The notes beneath the pieces were generated by a model that saw only the letters and a list, made by a program, of their open reading frames with translations, had not been told where the DNA came from and did no database searches. Positions 37,275 to 48,241 of a DNA stretch of 64,000 nucleotides are shown piece after piece; within the stretch, counting starts at the first letter, position 1, and each line of letters starts with the position of its first letter. The position numbers and the translations under genes are program-made. This DNA is from Deinococcales bacterium. GTDB lineage: Bacteria; Deinococcota; Deinococci; Deinococcales; JAAFIG01. Location of the stretch: contig JANXTZ010000073.1 of NCBI GenBank assembly GCA_025352125.1, forward strand, positions 1-64,000, in the 5' to 3' direction.

Positions 37275-40217
37275 TCAACCCGCAACTTGAGATATTCCTT
37301 GCCGCAGGTCGCTCGAGCGGCGTTGTTTGATCTCGGGTTCGCGCAGGGCGTAAGCGATCATGGTGTCCAGGCTGGCGTTCTCGCCCTCGGATTGAACTTG
37401 CTCGAGTTTGGTATTTTCAAGGTGCGCTCGAGCCTCGTTTAAAATTCGTTCGTGTTTTTCTTGTTTTTCGGGTCTAATTTGCGCCCCGATGCTGCGGTGC
37501 AGGTTGCGGATTGCGCCGATCAAGCGCACGCTGCGTTCATATTGCCCCTCGCGCAGTGCCAGTTCGACATAACTTTGCAGCACTTCTCCAATGGCAAAAC
37601 GCCTGCCGAGGCTGCGCAAGATGCTCAGGCTCTCATCGAAGTAACTTCTGGCTTGGTCGCAATCGTTGTCGTTCAGGGCGTTTTGACCCAAGTTGGCGAG
37701 CGAGTTGGCGATGCCTTGCAGGTCGCCCAGTTCGCGTTTTAGTGCCAGACTCTCGAGTTCGATATGATGGGCGTGCTCCAAATTGCCCATCATGAAAGCA
37801 ATCTGCGCAAGGTTGCCCAGGGCGTAGGCAATGCCTTGTTGGTCGCCCAGTTCGCGTTTGATGATTAGGCTTTTCTGAAAGCAATCTTGGGCTTTTAAAG
37901 GTTCGTCTTGGTAAACGTAGACAATCCCAAGGTCATTGTAGGCAATCGAGTGTTCCATCGGTTGATTGAGGTCTTGGCTTTGCGCCACAGCGCGTTCCAG
38001 GCGCTCGCGGGCTTCGGAAAGCTGTCCTTGCTCCCGTGCCAGCACGCCCAGAAAACGTTCGGTTTTGGCTTGACCCACCGCATCACCCAGTTGTTGACAG
38101 AGCGCCAGCCGTTCCAAACTCCAGGCTCGAGCGTCTTGGTAATAGCCGAGTTCTTTACTCAGGCTCGAGGCGCAAAACAGAATTTTGACACGGGTGGCGT
38201 CGGGTTGCTGCAAATCTGGATGCTCGAGGTAACGTTTCGCCCAGGTCAAGCCCTCGGTGTGATGCCCGCGCACGTACCAGAACAGTTCGAGGTTGTGACA
38301 CATTTTTACGCCACCAACGGGGTCAAATTGAAGCCCGAACTCGAGTGCGGCGCGAAAGTTGTCGTGCTCAAGGTTGATGGCTTCGAGCATGAGCTGCATT
38401 TGCGGTCCGACCAGACCGCGCCCTGTTTGCTCGAGGTTCTTGAGGTAATACTGACTGTGTTTTGCCAGGGTGCTCTGACGCTCGCTCACCTCGAGTTTGC
38501 GTTCAGAATATTGGCGCACGATGCTGTGGAGTTCAAAACGTTTTTCGGGGTTTTTTTGCACCAACGATTTTTGCACCAACGCCAGCAAACTGGGCAGTCG
38601 CGCCCCAGCAATCTCGAGGGCGGCATCGCGGTCAAAGCCACCCCTGAAGACCGACAACCGAGCCAGAATGGCTTGCTCAACAGGGCGCAGCAAGTTCCAG
38701 GAGTGTTCAAACACCGCCCGCAGGCTGCGTTGGCGCATCGGCAGGTCACGCGATGAAATCTCGAGCGAATCGGGGTCGCGCTCGAGTTCGTCGGCAATCT
38801 CGCCCAAGGACAAAACCCGCGTCCAACTCGAGGCAATCTCGAGTCCGAGTGGCATTCCCGCCACGGCTTTGCAGATGCGCGAAAAATCTGGCAGGTCGCC
38901 AAGCTCGAGTTTGAAACTGCTGTTGACGCGGCGGGCGCTGATGCCAAAAAGATTGGCGGCATCTTGGCTTTCCAGCGCACTGAAATGGTCTGGGCTGGGC
39001 AGCCCCTCGAGTTCGATCACCCATTCGCCGCGCAAACCCAGCGCCTCGCGGCTGGTGGCGAGAATGCGAACATTCAAAGCGTGCTCCAAGATGATGCTGA
39101 CCACATTGCTGGACTCGAGCAGGTGCTCGAAATTGTCGAGCACCAACAGCAAATGTTTTTCACGCAGGCTTTCAATAAGTTGTTGCTGCGGTTTGTCACC
39201 AGAAATTTTCAAACCCAGCGCCTCGAGAATTGTGGCTTCGAGCAGCGCCGAGTTCTCGAGTGGAGCCAAGGACACGAAGATCACGCCGTCTCGGAATTCG
39301 TCTTCCGATTGGCGTGCGACCTCGAGCGCCAGACGGGTTTTGCCAATTCCGCCCGCGCCGACCAGGGTCAGCAGGCGACACTCTGGGTCGAACACCCGCT
39401 TTCGCACCTCGAGCAACTCGTTTTGTCGCCCGACAAAAGCCGTCATGTTGGTTGGCAGGCTGCTCTGGCTGATGAGCGTCTTGACTTCGCGTCCAACAAC
39501 ATTTTCGGCAATTGCTGGCGTGCTCGAACCCGTGCGCAAACTGGCAGCCAGATCACGAATATCCTCCGGCACATCAAGCTCCAGGGCGTGTTTGAACTCG
39601 CGTCCGAAGCGTTCAAAAATACCCAAACCGAGCTGTTCGAGTTTGGCTTTGACAGCCAATTTCAGCATGGCACGCACGAATTCATCGTTTAAAGGATCGT
39701 GCTTTAAAGCCGCGTCCAGACATTGAAAACCCGCCGAAAATTCGTTCAATCCTTCCAGTTGAGCCGCGCGTTGCAAGACCGCGTTGCGCCAACCCGATAG
39801 CAATTCCTCGCGTTCAAACTCGAGCCAGGATTCAAACTCGAGCGAACCCACAGGATTGGTACTCAGCAAGAACTCCGCCGAGTACAACTCGAGCGCCGAC
39901 GCCCAATCCTGAAGATGCAAGGCTTTTTTGAAGAGTGCAATGTCACTTGTGCCGTTGTAACGCACCCGCAGCGTTTCGGTCTGGAGGTGATGACCAAAGA
40001 CCAAACTTCTGGCGCGGTACAGCAATTGACGTAAACTCTGTCGTCCAGAGGCTTCGTCGGCTTCGGACCAGAACAGCAAGACCAGCTCTTCCCGCGACAC
40101 CCAGGTTTCTCGAGCCGCGAGGAACGCCACCAACCACAGCGGTCGCTCGAGCGAAAGTTCGCTGGTTTGTGTGCCCTCGAAGCGCGGTGTGCCAAGTAGG
40201 CGAAGCATGGCTTTCAT
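37275..40217 (-). CDS. BTAD/NB-ARC/TPR transcriptional regulator
   Basis: About 980 residues. An OmpR-like N-terminal domain (LRLLGTPRFEGTQTSELSLE; SREELVLLFWSEADEASGRQ) is followed by a BTAD (ALELYSAEFLLSTN ... EFVRAMLKLAVKAKLEQLGL). An NB-ARC-type ATPase has Walker A LVGAGGIGKTRLAL at about 290, Walker B LLLVLDNFEHLL and the LxxLxxLPLxL-like GMPLGLEIA. The C-terminus is TPRs. It is a paralogue in architecture, not a close copy, of the 23932 regulator. It lies 52 bases after a secreted protein gene on the same strand, so the two may be an operon. Start ATG at 40217 or 40208. Confidence 0.88.
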   Translation of the reverse strand: MKAMLRLLGTPRFEGTQTSELSLERPLWLVAFLAARETWVSREELVLLFWSEADEASGRQSLRQLLYRARSLVFGHHLQTETLRVRYNGTSDIALFKKALHLQDWASALELYSAEFLLSTNPVGSLEFESWLEFEREELLSGWRNAVLQRAAQLEGLNEFSAGFQCLDAALKHDPLNDEFVRAMLKLAVKAKLEQLGLGIFERFGREFKHALELDVPEDIRDLAASLRTGSSTPAIAENVVGREVKTLISQSSLPTNMTAFVGRQNELLEVRKRVFDPECRLLTLVGAGGIGKTRLALEVARQSEDEFRDGVIFVSLAPLENSALLEATILEALGLKISGDKPQQQLIESLREKHLLLVLDNFEHLLESSNVVSIILEHALNVRILATSREALGLRGEWVIELEGLPSPDHFSALESQDAANLFGISARRVNSSFKLELGDLPDFSRICKAVAGMPLGLEIASSWTRVLSLGEIADELERDPDSLEISSRDLPMRQRSLRAVFEHSWNLLRPVEQAILARLSVFRGGFDRDAALEIAGARLPSLLALVQKSLVQKNPEKRFELHSIVRQYSERKLEVSERQSTLAKHSQYYLKNLEQTGRGLVGPQMQLMLEAINLEHDNFRAALEFGLQFDPVGGVKMCHNLELFWYVRGHHTEGLTWAKRYLEHPDLQQPDATRVKILFCASSLSKELGYYQDARAWSLERLALCQQLGDAVGQAKTERFLGVLAREQGQLSEARERLERAVAQSQDLNQPMEHSIAYNDLGIVYVYQDEPLKAQDCFQKSLIIKRELGDQQGIAYALGNLAQIAFMMGNLEHAHHIELESLALKRELGDLQGIANSLANLGQNALNDNDCDQARSYFDESLSILRSLGRRFAIGEVLQSYVELALREGQYERSVRLIGAIRNLHRSIGAQIRPEKQEKHERILNEARAHLENTKLEQVQSEGENASLDTMIAYALREPEIKQRRSSDLRQGISQVAG

Positions 40218-40269
40218 TATGCGTGAAAAAGCCCAAAAATTCGAGAACCTTAACGCAATCAGATTAAAA

Positions 40270-41520
40270 CTATTGCTCGAGTGACACCCAAGCCTGACCA
40301 TCGAAACGCCGTATCAGCACCCGATGCGACTTTTTTAGACCCTCACGCCAGGCAATGATTGGGTTGCCTGAGGAATCGAGCACGATGCTGCACGAATCGG
40401 CGTTGTTTGAAGCTTTGATTTTGATGCCAGTGCCAACGCTGAGCCACGCCTCGCCGTTCCAGGAGCGCACCAAGACATTATCGACCATTGTGCTTTCGAT
40501 CCAAGCCACCGTTGGGTTGCCGCCCGCATTCAAGGCAATTTTCGGGTTGCTCGCCGCGCCGGTCTCACCGTTGACCGTGTTGCCAAAAGGCTGCCAGGTT
40601 TGCCCATCAAAACGCTTGACGCTGACATCAAAACCCTTGTTCGCCTCCGCCCAGGCAATCACTGGTTGATCCTCGGCGTTGAGCTGCATGGCGATCATGC
40701 CCGCGTAATGGTTGTTGTCCAAGTTAAGAGATTTCCCGCCCAGCACATTCCAAGATTTTCCCGTCCAGGTGCCAGCAAAGACATTGAAATCCGTGCGTCC
40801 AACCCCCTGCACAAAATAAGCTCGAGAGTACGCCAGAATCGCCGTGCCAGACCTTGTCACACCAATGTCCCTCGAGCGGCTCGAGTCGCTCATGTCGGCG
40901 CTGAGCGAACCCTTGTCGATCACGAGCCACTGCTTGCCGTCCCAGCGTTTCACCATAAAATCGTCCACGTTGCCATCTGGCGACACCTCGCTAAAGCCCA
41001 ACAACGGATAGCCTCGAGCATCAATGGTTAAAATTGGATTGTCAGGTGCGGAATTTTTGGATTTGCTCGGGCTTTGACCAAACTGCTGCCAGCTTTTCCC
41101 AGTCCAACGCGCCACATAAATCTTGCCAGGACCGCTGGCTTTGCCCTTGTTGATGTTACTGCGTTCCGTCCACGCCACCACGGGGGAATCGTTGTGGTCG
41201 AGCTTTAAAGTGACATCAAAAGAATTAAATTTTTTGTTCACATTCAGTGACGTTCCCACGCGTTCCCAGGTTTTACCAGTCCAACGCTTCACGAACGCGT
41301 TGTAAACACCATTGGTCTTTTCAATAAACGCCACCATCAAGACATTTTTCTTGGTCATCACCAAACTTGGACGACCCGCATCGAGCGCCGCATCGTTGTT
41401 CACAGTCGTAAAACTGGGCGAATTCGTTTGGGCATTCACTGACGCTCGAGAAACCAGCAGCAATCCAAAAACGAGGACACCAGCGCCAAACGCCACCGAC
41501 CCAAACTTTGAGATGTTCAT
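40270..41520 (-). CDS. Secreted beta-propeller-like repeat protein
   Basis: 416 residues with an N-terminal signal (VAFGAGVLVFGLLLVSRASVNAQ). The mature part is about seven repeats of roughly 55 residues, each with a strand pair such as SPVVAWTERSN ... YVARWTGKSWQQFG, QPVIAWAEANKG ... VKRFDGQTWQPFG and NPIIAWREG ... IRRFDGQAWVSLE. This pattern predicts a seven-bladed propeller for binding, without catalytic residues. TAATCT lies 6 bases before the ATG. It precedes the BTAD regulator gene. Confidence 0.75.
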   Translation of the reverse strand: MNISKFGSVAFGAGVLVFGLLLVSRASVNAQTNSPSFTTVNNDAALDAGRPSLVMTKKNVLMVAFIEKTNGVYNAFVKRWTGKTWERVGTSLNVNKKFNSFDVTLKLDHNDSPVVAWTERSNINKGKASGPGKIYVARWTGKSWQQFGQSPSKSKNSAPDNPILTIDARGYPLLGFSEVSPDGNVDDFMVKRWDGKQWLVIDKGSLSADMSDSSRSRDIGVTRSGTAILAYSRAYFVQGVGRTDFNVFAGTWTGKSWNVLGGKSLNLDNNHYAGMIAMQLNAEDQPVIAWAEANKGFDVSVKRFDGQTWQPFGNTVNGETGAASNPKIALNAGGNPTVAWIESTMVDNVLVRSWNGEAWLSVGTGIKIKASNNADSCSIVLDSSGNPIIAWREGLKKSHRVLIRRFDGQAWVSLEQ

Positions 41521-41526
41521 GGCTCG

Positions 41527-41532
41527 AGATTA
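41527..41532 (-). promoter_or_regulatory. TANNNT box of a leaderless promoter
   Basis: TAATCT on the minus strand, 6 bases before the ATG at 41520. Confidence 0.5.
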
Positions 41533-41569
41533 GCGCTTGAGTAATGTTGTATCAACTCGAGTACAAGCC

Positions 41570-42184
41570 TCAATCGCCAATCGCACGCAAGAAGGTTTGT
41601 GCCATCAACTGAGAAGCAGTTTCATTCGGATGCACACGGTCATCACTGAACGCGGACGGCTCGAGCGAACTGGCATCGAACGCCTCCTGAAACGGCACGA
41701 ACACTGCCTCAAACTCGAGCGCCAAACGCTTCACGACTGCCGCGTACTGATCCACCCGAGCGCGAAATGGGTCTTGACGGTTTGGTTCGATCAAAAACGG
41801 TGATACCAGAATCAACCCCGATTTTTGCTGCAAAGGCTCGAGCAACTTGCGGTAGTTGACTTCAAATTCCTCGAGCGACACGGCATCGTTCGGTTCTGGA
41901 TCAAAAAACCGCCAGACATCATTGACGCCAATTGCGATTGAAACCCAGTTTGGCTTGTGCGCCACAATGTCACGGTCAAAACGCTCGAGCATGTTGCGGG
42001 TCGTGTCCCCACCCACACCACGGTTGATAAATTGCAACTCGAGATTCGCGTATTGCGATTGCAAATGTTTTACAACCAATGCCACGTAACCGTAACCATA
42101 CGAGTCGAAATCGTTGCGGTCACGCCCCGCGTCGGTGATGCTGTCACCGTCAAAAAGAATCCGTTGTTTCGTTGCAAAAATCAT
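41570..42184 (-). CDS. SGNH-hydrolase (GDSL-type esterase)
   Basis: 204 residues, cytoplasmic. Block I FDGDSITDAGRD (Ser nucleophile), block II NRGVGGDTTRNML (Gly), block III IAIGVNDVWRF (Asn) and block V DDRVHPNETASQLMA (Asp/His) are all intact. Typical of carbohydrate or lysophospholipid esterases. I choose the second of two adjacent ATGs (42184) because GGAGGA is then at normal spacing. Confidence 0.92.
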   Translation of the reverse strand: MIFATKQRILFDGDSITDAGRDRNDFDSYGYGYVALVVKHLQSQYANLELQFINRGVGGDTTRNMLERFDRDIVAHKPNWVSIAIGVNDVWRFFDPEPNDAVSLEEFEVNYRKLLEPLQQKSGLILVSPFLIEPNRQDPFRARVDQYAAVVKRLALEFEAVFVPFQEAFDASSLEPSAFSDDRVHPNETASQLMAQTFLRAIGD

Positions 42185-42277
42185 CATTTCCTCCGCGTAG
42201 GGGATGGTCTGTAGGGAGTCCATTCTTTGGCACGAGCCTCAGCGTTGCTTTCCTTGCGTTTCAACAGTACGACGAAC

Positions 42278-42322
42278 CTCGAGCGCTGCATTCTCGAGCA
42301 CTGCATTCTCGAGCACTGCATT
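42278..42322. repeat. 15-bp tandem repeat carrying CTCGAG, three units
   Basis: CTCGAGCRCTGCATT is repeated three times without spacers, and a degenerate fourth unit runs into the last codons of the vapC gene. It lies between the ends of vapC and the start of the SGNH hydrolase gene. Confidence 0.85.
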
Positions 42323-42713
42323 ATCGAATCAGCATGACCTTGAAGGGCAAGTGGGGAAGCTTCTTCCAAGCGTGTTCTGCCGTGAGCACAGGTTGTCCAC
42401 CGACCTGTGCCAGTGCCAGACACGCGCAATCCCCAAGACTGAGGTTGTACGGATTGCGTCTGGCATAGTAAAATGCGGCGACATCAGACTGTTCGGCATC
42501 AAATGCGACCACCTCGAGCACGTCTTTTAACAAATCAAAGTGGGAATCAATCAATTGTGGCGTGTACGTTCCCGAGCCAACAAGTTTGCCTTTGACTTCG
42601 GTTCGGTTCACTGTAGAAATCAGCAAGTCACCCTTCTCGAGTGCCTGTTTGACCTTTTCACTGCCTGGTTCTTTGAGGAAAAACGCCATCAGTGCACTGG
42701 CATCTACAACCAT
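42321..42713 (-). CDS. PIN-domain toxin, VapC type (module 1)
   Basis: 130 residues with the PIN acidic quartet visible: MVVDASALMAFF (Asp4), NRTEVKGKL (Glu), LSLGDCACLALA (Asp) and a later TAEHAW. VapC toxins are metal-dependent RNases that cut tRNA or rRNA. It overlaps the antitoxin gene by 10 bases. It is a clear paralogue of the 44661 toxin (shared YARRxPYxLSLGDCxCxA and the LIR terminus). Confidence 0.9.
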   Translation of the reverse strand: MVVDASALMAFFLKEPGSEKVKQALEKGDLLISTVNRTEVKGKLVGSGTYTPQLIDSHFDLLKDVLEVVAFDAEQSDVAAFYYARRNPYNLSLGDCACLALAQVGGQPVLTAEHAWKKLPHLPFKVMLIR

Positions 42714-42973
42714 TTTTGGGCTGCCTCGGCACGGCGTTCATCGAGCAATTCTTGCACCAAATCACGCCCATCTTCCCTGGCAAAAGCGCCGTGCAATTCT
42801 TTGATGATGGCATGGCGGGTGGTGATCCTGACGCTGTCACCCTCGAGACGCACGATCAGGGCATCACCTGGTTTGAGGTTCAGAATTTCTCTGAATTCGG
42901 CAGGAATAACCACTTGACCTTTTTCGCCGAGTTTGGCATCTTTGGATACTCGAGATGACATTGTAAGACTCAT
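42704..42973 (-). CDS. AbrB/SpoVT-type antitoxin (module 1)
   Basis: 89 residues. The swapped-hairpin DNA-binding domain is clear (AKLGEKGQVVIPAEFREILN, then LKPGDALIVRLEGDSVRI). The C-terminal tail (LVQELLDERRAEAAQKWL) would bind the PIN toxin. TAAAAT lies 6 bases before the ATG at 42973. Confidence 0.88.
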   Translation of the reverse strand: MSLTMSSRVSKDAKLGEKGQVVIPAEFREILNLKPGDALIVRLEGDSVRITTRHAIIKELHGAFAREDGRDLVQELLDERRAEAAQKWL

Positions 42974-42979
42974 GGCATC

Positions 42980-42985
42980 ATTTTA
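42980..42985 (-). promoter_or_regulatory. TANNNT box before VapBC module 1
   Basis: TAAAAT on the minus strand, 6 bases before the antitoxin ATG. Confidence 0.5.
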
Positions 42986-43026
42986 CCACAAAGGCAGGTT
43001 CAGTTCTACTTATTTAATTTTGTATG

Positions 43027-43446
43027 CTATAACAATCCGAACGCCTCGAGCACAGCATTTGGCGGGTTTTTGGGGCGCATCCGAATCGGGTCAACCCATA
43101 CCCATTCGGTGTCTGCCTCGACCACCAAACGAGCGTCCAAAAACCGAATTTCAAAACGCCGGTATGCTCGAATGCCATTGGCGCTGGTGTACGTGAAAAT
43201 CTCGAGCGAATCGTTTAAAAGTGCTGAACGGTGATACGTGATGTTGTACTTTCGTACCACTGGCACAACCCCGTGCGATTGCATGACGGGTAAACCCATA
43301 CCAATATGCAGCGAATGCGCTCGAGCGGTATCTTCCATGAATTTTAAGTACACCGCGTTGTTGACATGCCCAAGTTCATCAAGGTCAGCCTGAACAACCG
43401 TAATCACATGCGAAAAACTCGAGCGCGGGTCTTTGGAAAGTTCCAT
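43027..43446 (-). CDS. 4-hydroxybenzoyl-CoA thioesterase-like (hotdog) protein
   Basis: 139 residues of the 4HBT/FadM type: VVQADLDELGHVNNAVYLKF, then MEDTARAHSL, with the catalytic Asp in DLDELGHVN, and YNITYHRSALLNDSLEIFTY. It probably hydrolyses a medium- or long-chain acyl-CoA. Its ATG overlaps the stop of the rRNA methyltransferase gene (TAATG), so translation is coupled, although the functions seem unrelated. Confidence 0.88.
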   Translation of the reverse strand: MELSKDPRSSFSHVITVVQADLDELGHVNNAVYLKFMEDTARAHSLHIGMGLPVMQSHGVVPVVRKYNITYHRSALLNDSLEIFTYTSANGIRAYRRFEIRFLDARLVVEADTEWVWVDPIRMRPKNPPNAVLEAFGLL

Positions 43447-44603
43447 TAGTCCACCACCTCCAGAATCGCGTATTTGAGATACCGTGATTCGGGCAAGAGC
43501 AACAGTTCTGGATGGTCTGGACTTTGCCCACGCCGCTCGAGCACCCGCACATTTCGCCCCGAATCTTTGGCGGCGTCGGTCAGCATGATGTAAAAATCGC
43601 TCTCGGAAACATGAAAACTGCAACTCGCCGTGCCAAGAATCCCGCCAGGCACGAGCAATTTTAAAGCCCGTAAATTGATTTCTTTGTACGCCCGGTACGC
43701 GCTGTCTAAGTCGCGTCTGGCTTTGGCGAGTGCGGGCGGGTCGAGGCTGATGGTCTGAAATTTCGCGCCAGCTTGCTCGTGTTCCCGCAAGAATTCAAAC
43801 GCGTTCGCATTGGTAAATTTCATGTTCTCGAGGTTATTCAGTTTCGCATTTTCCGCACCGCGCTCGAGTGCCGCAGCACTGGAATCGACGCATTCGACAG
43901 ACTCACAGACTTTTGCCAGGTGCAACCCGAAACTGGCGTGATAACTGAAGACATCCAGTGCCTTACCTTTGGCGTGACGCTCGAGCGCCATACGGTTGTC
44001 ACGTTGATCGAGAAACGCGCCCGTCTTCTGTCCGCGCCACGGGTCAACCAGAAACTTGACGCTGCCCTCCGTGGCAATCACCGAATCCGGCACGCGACCA
44101 AACGCCTCAAAGACATTTTGCTCCAATCCCTCGAGCAACCTCGTTTTCGAGTCGAACCGCGCCAGCACACCCACAGGTTGAAAACGTTCAATCAAAACCT
44201 CGAGCAAGGCATCCAAGAAAGGCTCGAGCGCCGCGCAATTGCTTTGCACAACAAGCACATCGGCGTACTTGTCAATCGTTAACCCAGGCAATCCATCCGC
44301 GTCCGAATGCACCACGCGGTACGAATCCGCATCGATACCCATTTTTGCTCGAGCATCAATCGCACTCGAAAGTCGTTTTAAAAGCAGTGCCTCGTCTGCA
44401 ACCTGCTCAAAACGCGTCAGCATTCGCACGGTGATCTCGGATTTTTTGTTGACCGCCGCCCAACCCAAGTGCTTCCCCGCCGCGCTTTTCACCGCGTACA
44501 AACCAGGTTTTTCGGGCGCACTGGTCACGTCAGAACGGTAAATCCACGGGTGTCCAGATTTCTGGCGTTCAGTGCCTCGAGCCGAAAGGGTGACGGTGTT
44601 CAT
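43446..44603 (-). CDS. RlmI-like class I SAM-dependent rRNA methyltransferase
   Basis: 385 residues. The N-terminal PUA domain (SARGTERQKSGHPWIYRSDV) is followed by the EEHEE-like middle domain and a Rossmann methyltransferase: ALDVFSYHASFGLHLAKV (motif I), SLDPPALAKARRDL (DPPxF-type motif IV) and GILGTASCSFHV (Cys of m5C methyltransferases). E. coli RlmI makes m5C1962 in 23S rRNA; Thermus relatives do the same. TAAACT lies 6 bases before the ATG. Confidence 0.9.
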   Translation of the reverse strand: MNTVTLSARGTERQKSGHPWIYRSDVTSAPEKPGLYAVKSAAGKHLGWAAVNKKSEITVRMLTRFEQVADEALLLKRLSSAIDARAKMGIDADSYRVVHSDADGLPGLTIDKYADVLVVQSNCAALEPFLDALLEVLIERFQPVGVLARFDSKTRLLEGLEQNVFEAFGRVPDSVIATEGSVKFLVDPWRGQKTGAFLDQRDNRMALERHAKGKALDVFSYHASFGLHLAKVCESVECVDSSAAALERGAENAKLNNLENMKFTNANAFEFLREHEQAGAKFQTISLDPPALAKARRDLDSAYRAYKEINLRALKLLVPGGILGTASCSFHVSESDFYIMLTDAAKDSGRNVRVLERRGQSPDHPELLLLPESRYLKYAILEVVD

Positions 44604-44609
44604 CGGGTC

Positions 44610-44615
44610 AGTTTA
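44610..44615 (-). promoter_or_regulatory. TANNNT box of a leaderless promoter
   Basis: TAAACT on the minus strand, 6 bases before the methyltransferase ATG. Confidence 0.5.
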
Positions 44616-44660
44616 CCTTTGAGGGAGATGAACGCAATGTTGTGCTCGAGGTATTTTCTG

Positions 44661-45074
44661 TCAACGAATCAATCTGACCTTGACGCGAAGATCAGGAATT
44701 TTTGCCCAAGATTGTTCAGCCGTAAGGATTTCAACCCCCAGGGTTTCAGCAACAGCGATGCAAACGCAGTCCCCAAGGGATAAATCGTAAGGATGCCTTC
44801 TGGCGTAAAAAAATGCTGATGCCAATGCAATTACTTGATCCATGGGAATCACTTCAAGCCCTAAAGCCAGCACATCACGTTGCACTTCATTTATTGGCGC
44901 AACACCACTCGAGACGAGTTTTCCAATGACTTCTGTTAGGTTGGGAGTGGCAATCATTCCGCCAAAATCAAGTTGTAGTTGGGTTAGATCATCACCAGGT
45001 TCGTTTTGAAACCACGCCATCAGAGCACTCGAATCAATCACTCGAGGTTCGAGTTTGAAAGTCTTTGGTGTCAT
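44661..45074 (-). CDS. PIN-domain toxin, VapC type (module 2)
   Basis: 137 residues; RVIDSSALMAWF (first Asp), NLTEVIGKL (Glu), DLSLGDCVCIAVA (Asp) and LTAEQSW. Paralogous to the 42321 toxin throughout. ATGA overlap with its antitoxin. The start could also be a few codons further in, at a non-ATG codon before RVIDSSA, but the overlap supports 45074. Confidence 0.9.
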   Translation of the reverse strand: MTPKTFKLEPRVIDSSALMAWFQNEPGDDLTQLQLDFGGMIATPNLTEVIGKLVSSGVAPINEVQRDVLALGLEVIPMDQVIALASAFFYARRHPYDLSLGDCVCIAVAETLGVEILTAEQSWAKIPDLRVKVRLIR

Positions 45075-45316
45075 TTTTTTCTGACTTCAGCTTGTCGTTC
45101 ATCGTGCAGTTCGGCTACAAGTGATCTACCTGGTGTTGCATACTTGCCACGAAGTGATTTGAGAATGTCACTTCGACGCTCAAGCATAATTGAGTTGCCC
45201 TGTTGACTTAAAATGAGTTTATCGCCTGGTAGAAGGTGCAAAGCTGCCCGCATTTCGGCTGGAATAACGATTTGACCTTTGGCACTGATGGTGGCTTCTT
45301 TCAAAAGTTGAGTCAT
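45071..45316 (-). CDS. AbrB-type antitoxin (module 2)
   Basis: 81 residues: EATISAKGQIVIPAEMRAAL, then HLLPGDKLILSQQGNSIMLE, the AbrB/MazE-type swapped hairpin. The C-terminal SLVAELHDERQAEVRKK parallels the tail of the module 1 antitoxin. An AGAGGT ribosome site and a TACAAT -10 lie upstream. Confidence 0.88.
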   Translation of the reverse strand: MTQLLKEATISAKGQIVIPAEMRAALHLLPGDKLILSQQGNSIMLERRSDILKSLRGKYATPGRSLVAELHDERQAEVRKK

Positions 45317-45360
45317 GGTTTACCTCTATTAAATTGTAGCACACATCAAAAAAGTAAACC

Positions 45361-45391
45361 AAAAATCTCTCGAGTTTTAAAACTCGAGAGA
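45361..45391 (-). terminator. gyrB terminator built on CTCGAG
   Basis: A perfect 26-base palindrome (arms TCTCTCGAGTTTT and AAAACTCGAGAGA) 17 bases after the gyrB stop, followed on the minus strand by a T-rich tract. Each arm contains CTCGAG. Confidence 0.75.
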
Positions 45392-45408
45392 GACACCCTT
45401 ATTGCTTT

Positions 45409-47460
<2,052 letters not shown>

Positions 47461-47605
47461 TTAGTTGACCCTGTACATGCTGCTGGGTCGCTTCGTATTG
47501 TGCGAACGTGTTCTTTTTCACACAGTTGGAACACTCAAAAATCGGCTCAAGTTCAAACTCGAGGCTCGAGTGCGTTGAATTCAGACTGTTTTTAGCCTGA
47601 AACAG

Positions 47606-47634
47606 AATTATACCCCACAGACCCATATCTTGCA
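47606..47634 (-). promoter_or_regulatory. Sigma-70-type promoter for gyrB
   Basis: On the minus strand TTGCAA (47634-47629), 17 bases, TATAAT (47611-47606), about 155 bases before the gyrB start. The gene-free stretch 47452-47813 otherwise holds this leader and the upstream region of the next gene; no hairpin riboswitch was evident. Confidence 0.6.
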
Positions 47635-47800
47635 AGCGCTTTATTTGCGTGCTGAACGTGCTATTTGTATCTCGAGGAAGTTGTGCGGCACACGTTTTGA
47701 GACCACCAAAAAACACGTCAGGCACAGGTTTTCTCGAGAAAACAAAAACTGATGCTCGAGATGTCATTTTTTAGGCGTGAAATCTCCAACGCAAAAACGA

Positions 47801-47806
47801 TAGAAT
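47801..47806 (+). promoter_or_regulatory. TANNNT box of a leaderless promoter
   Basis: TAGAAT lies 7 bases before the ATG at 47814. It overlaps the alternative ATG at 47805, which argues against that start. Confidence 0.5.
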
Positions 47807-47813
47807 GCCACTC

Positions 47814-48209
47814 ATGGCAGGATTGATTCTTCCCCTCAGCATTGCGCTACTGGTCGCCTTCGCAGGCTTGTGCATTCTCGCGCTACTCAACCTCAAAAAA
47901 ACAGAATTGCCCCAGTATTACTCGAGTATCATGAACGTCACACACAGCATTTATGCCCTCAATTTTGTGAACGCCCTGATTGCGGGCGGCGGTCAACTCG
48001 GAATGCGTTATGTCTTTGAATACTTGCTGGTTTATGTCGGACTTGGCGTCTTGTATACCCGTGGCTTGCTGCCAGGTGGCTTCATGTGGCGCATCCTGAC
48101 CAACCCGCCCAAAATCCCGCAAGGCATGGCGCAAGGCATGGGATGGTGCTTTGCAGCCATCCTGGGATACATCTTCTTCTGGTTTAGCAAGGGAGCAAGG
48201 TTAAACTGA
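47814..48209 (+). CDS. Hypothetical membrane protein, about four TM segments
   Basis: 131 residues with hydrophobic segments ILPLSIALLVAFAGLCILAL, NVTHSIYALNFVNALIAGG, MRYVFEYLLVYVGLGVLY and MGWCFAAILGYIFFWFS. No family recognised. It is followed 32 bases later by an ACT-domain gene on the same strand; they may be co-transcribed. Confidence 0.6.
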   Translation: MAGLILPLSIALLVAFAGLCILALLNLKKTELPQYYSSIMNVTHSIYALNFVNALIAGGGQLGMRYVFEYLLVYVGLGVLYTRGLLPGGFMWRILTNPPKIPQGMAQGMGWCFAAILGYIFFWFSKGARLN

Positions 48210-48241
48210 GTCTGCGAATCAGGCATCTCGAGGGGGAATTC

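Noticed and set aside
36160..37278. 372-codon frame opposite ppk1
   Set aside because: Shadow; ppk1 has both catalytic histidines and full length.
47606..47813. Riboswitch or structured leader before gyrB or the 47814 gene
   Set aside because: No strong nested hairpins or known riboswitch core could be recognised by eye.
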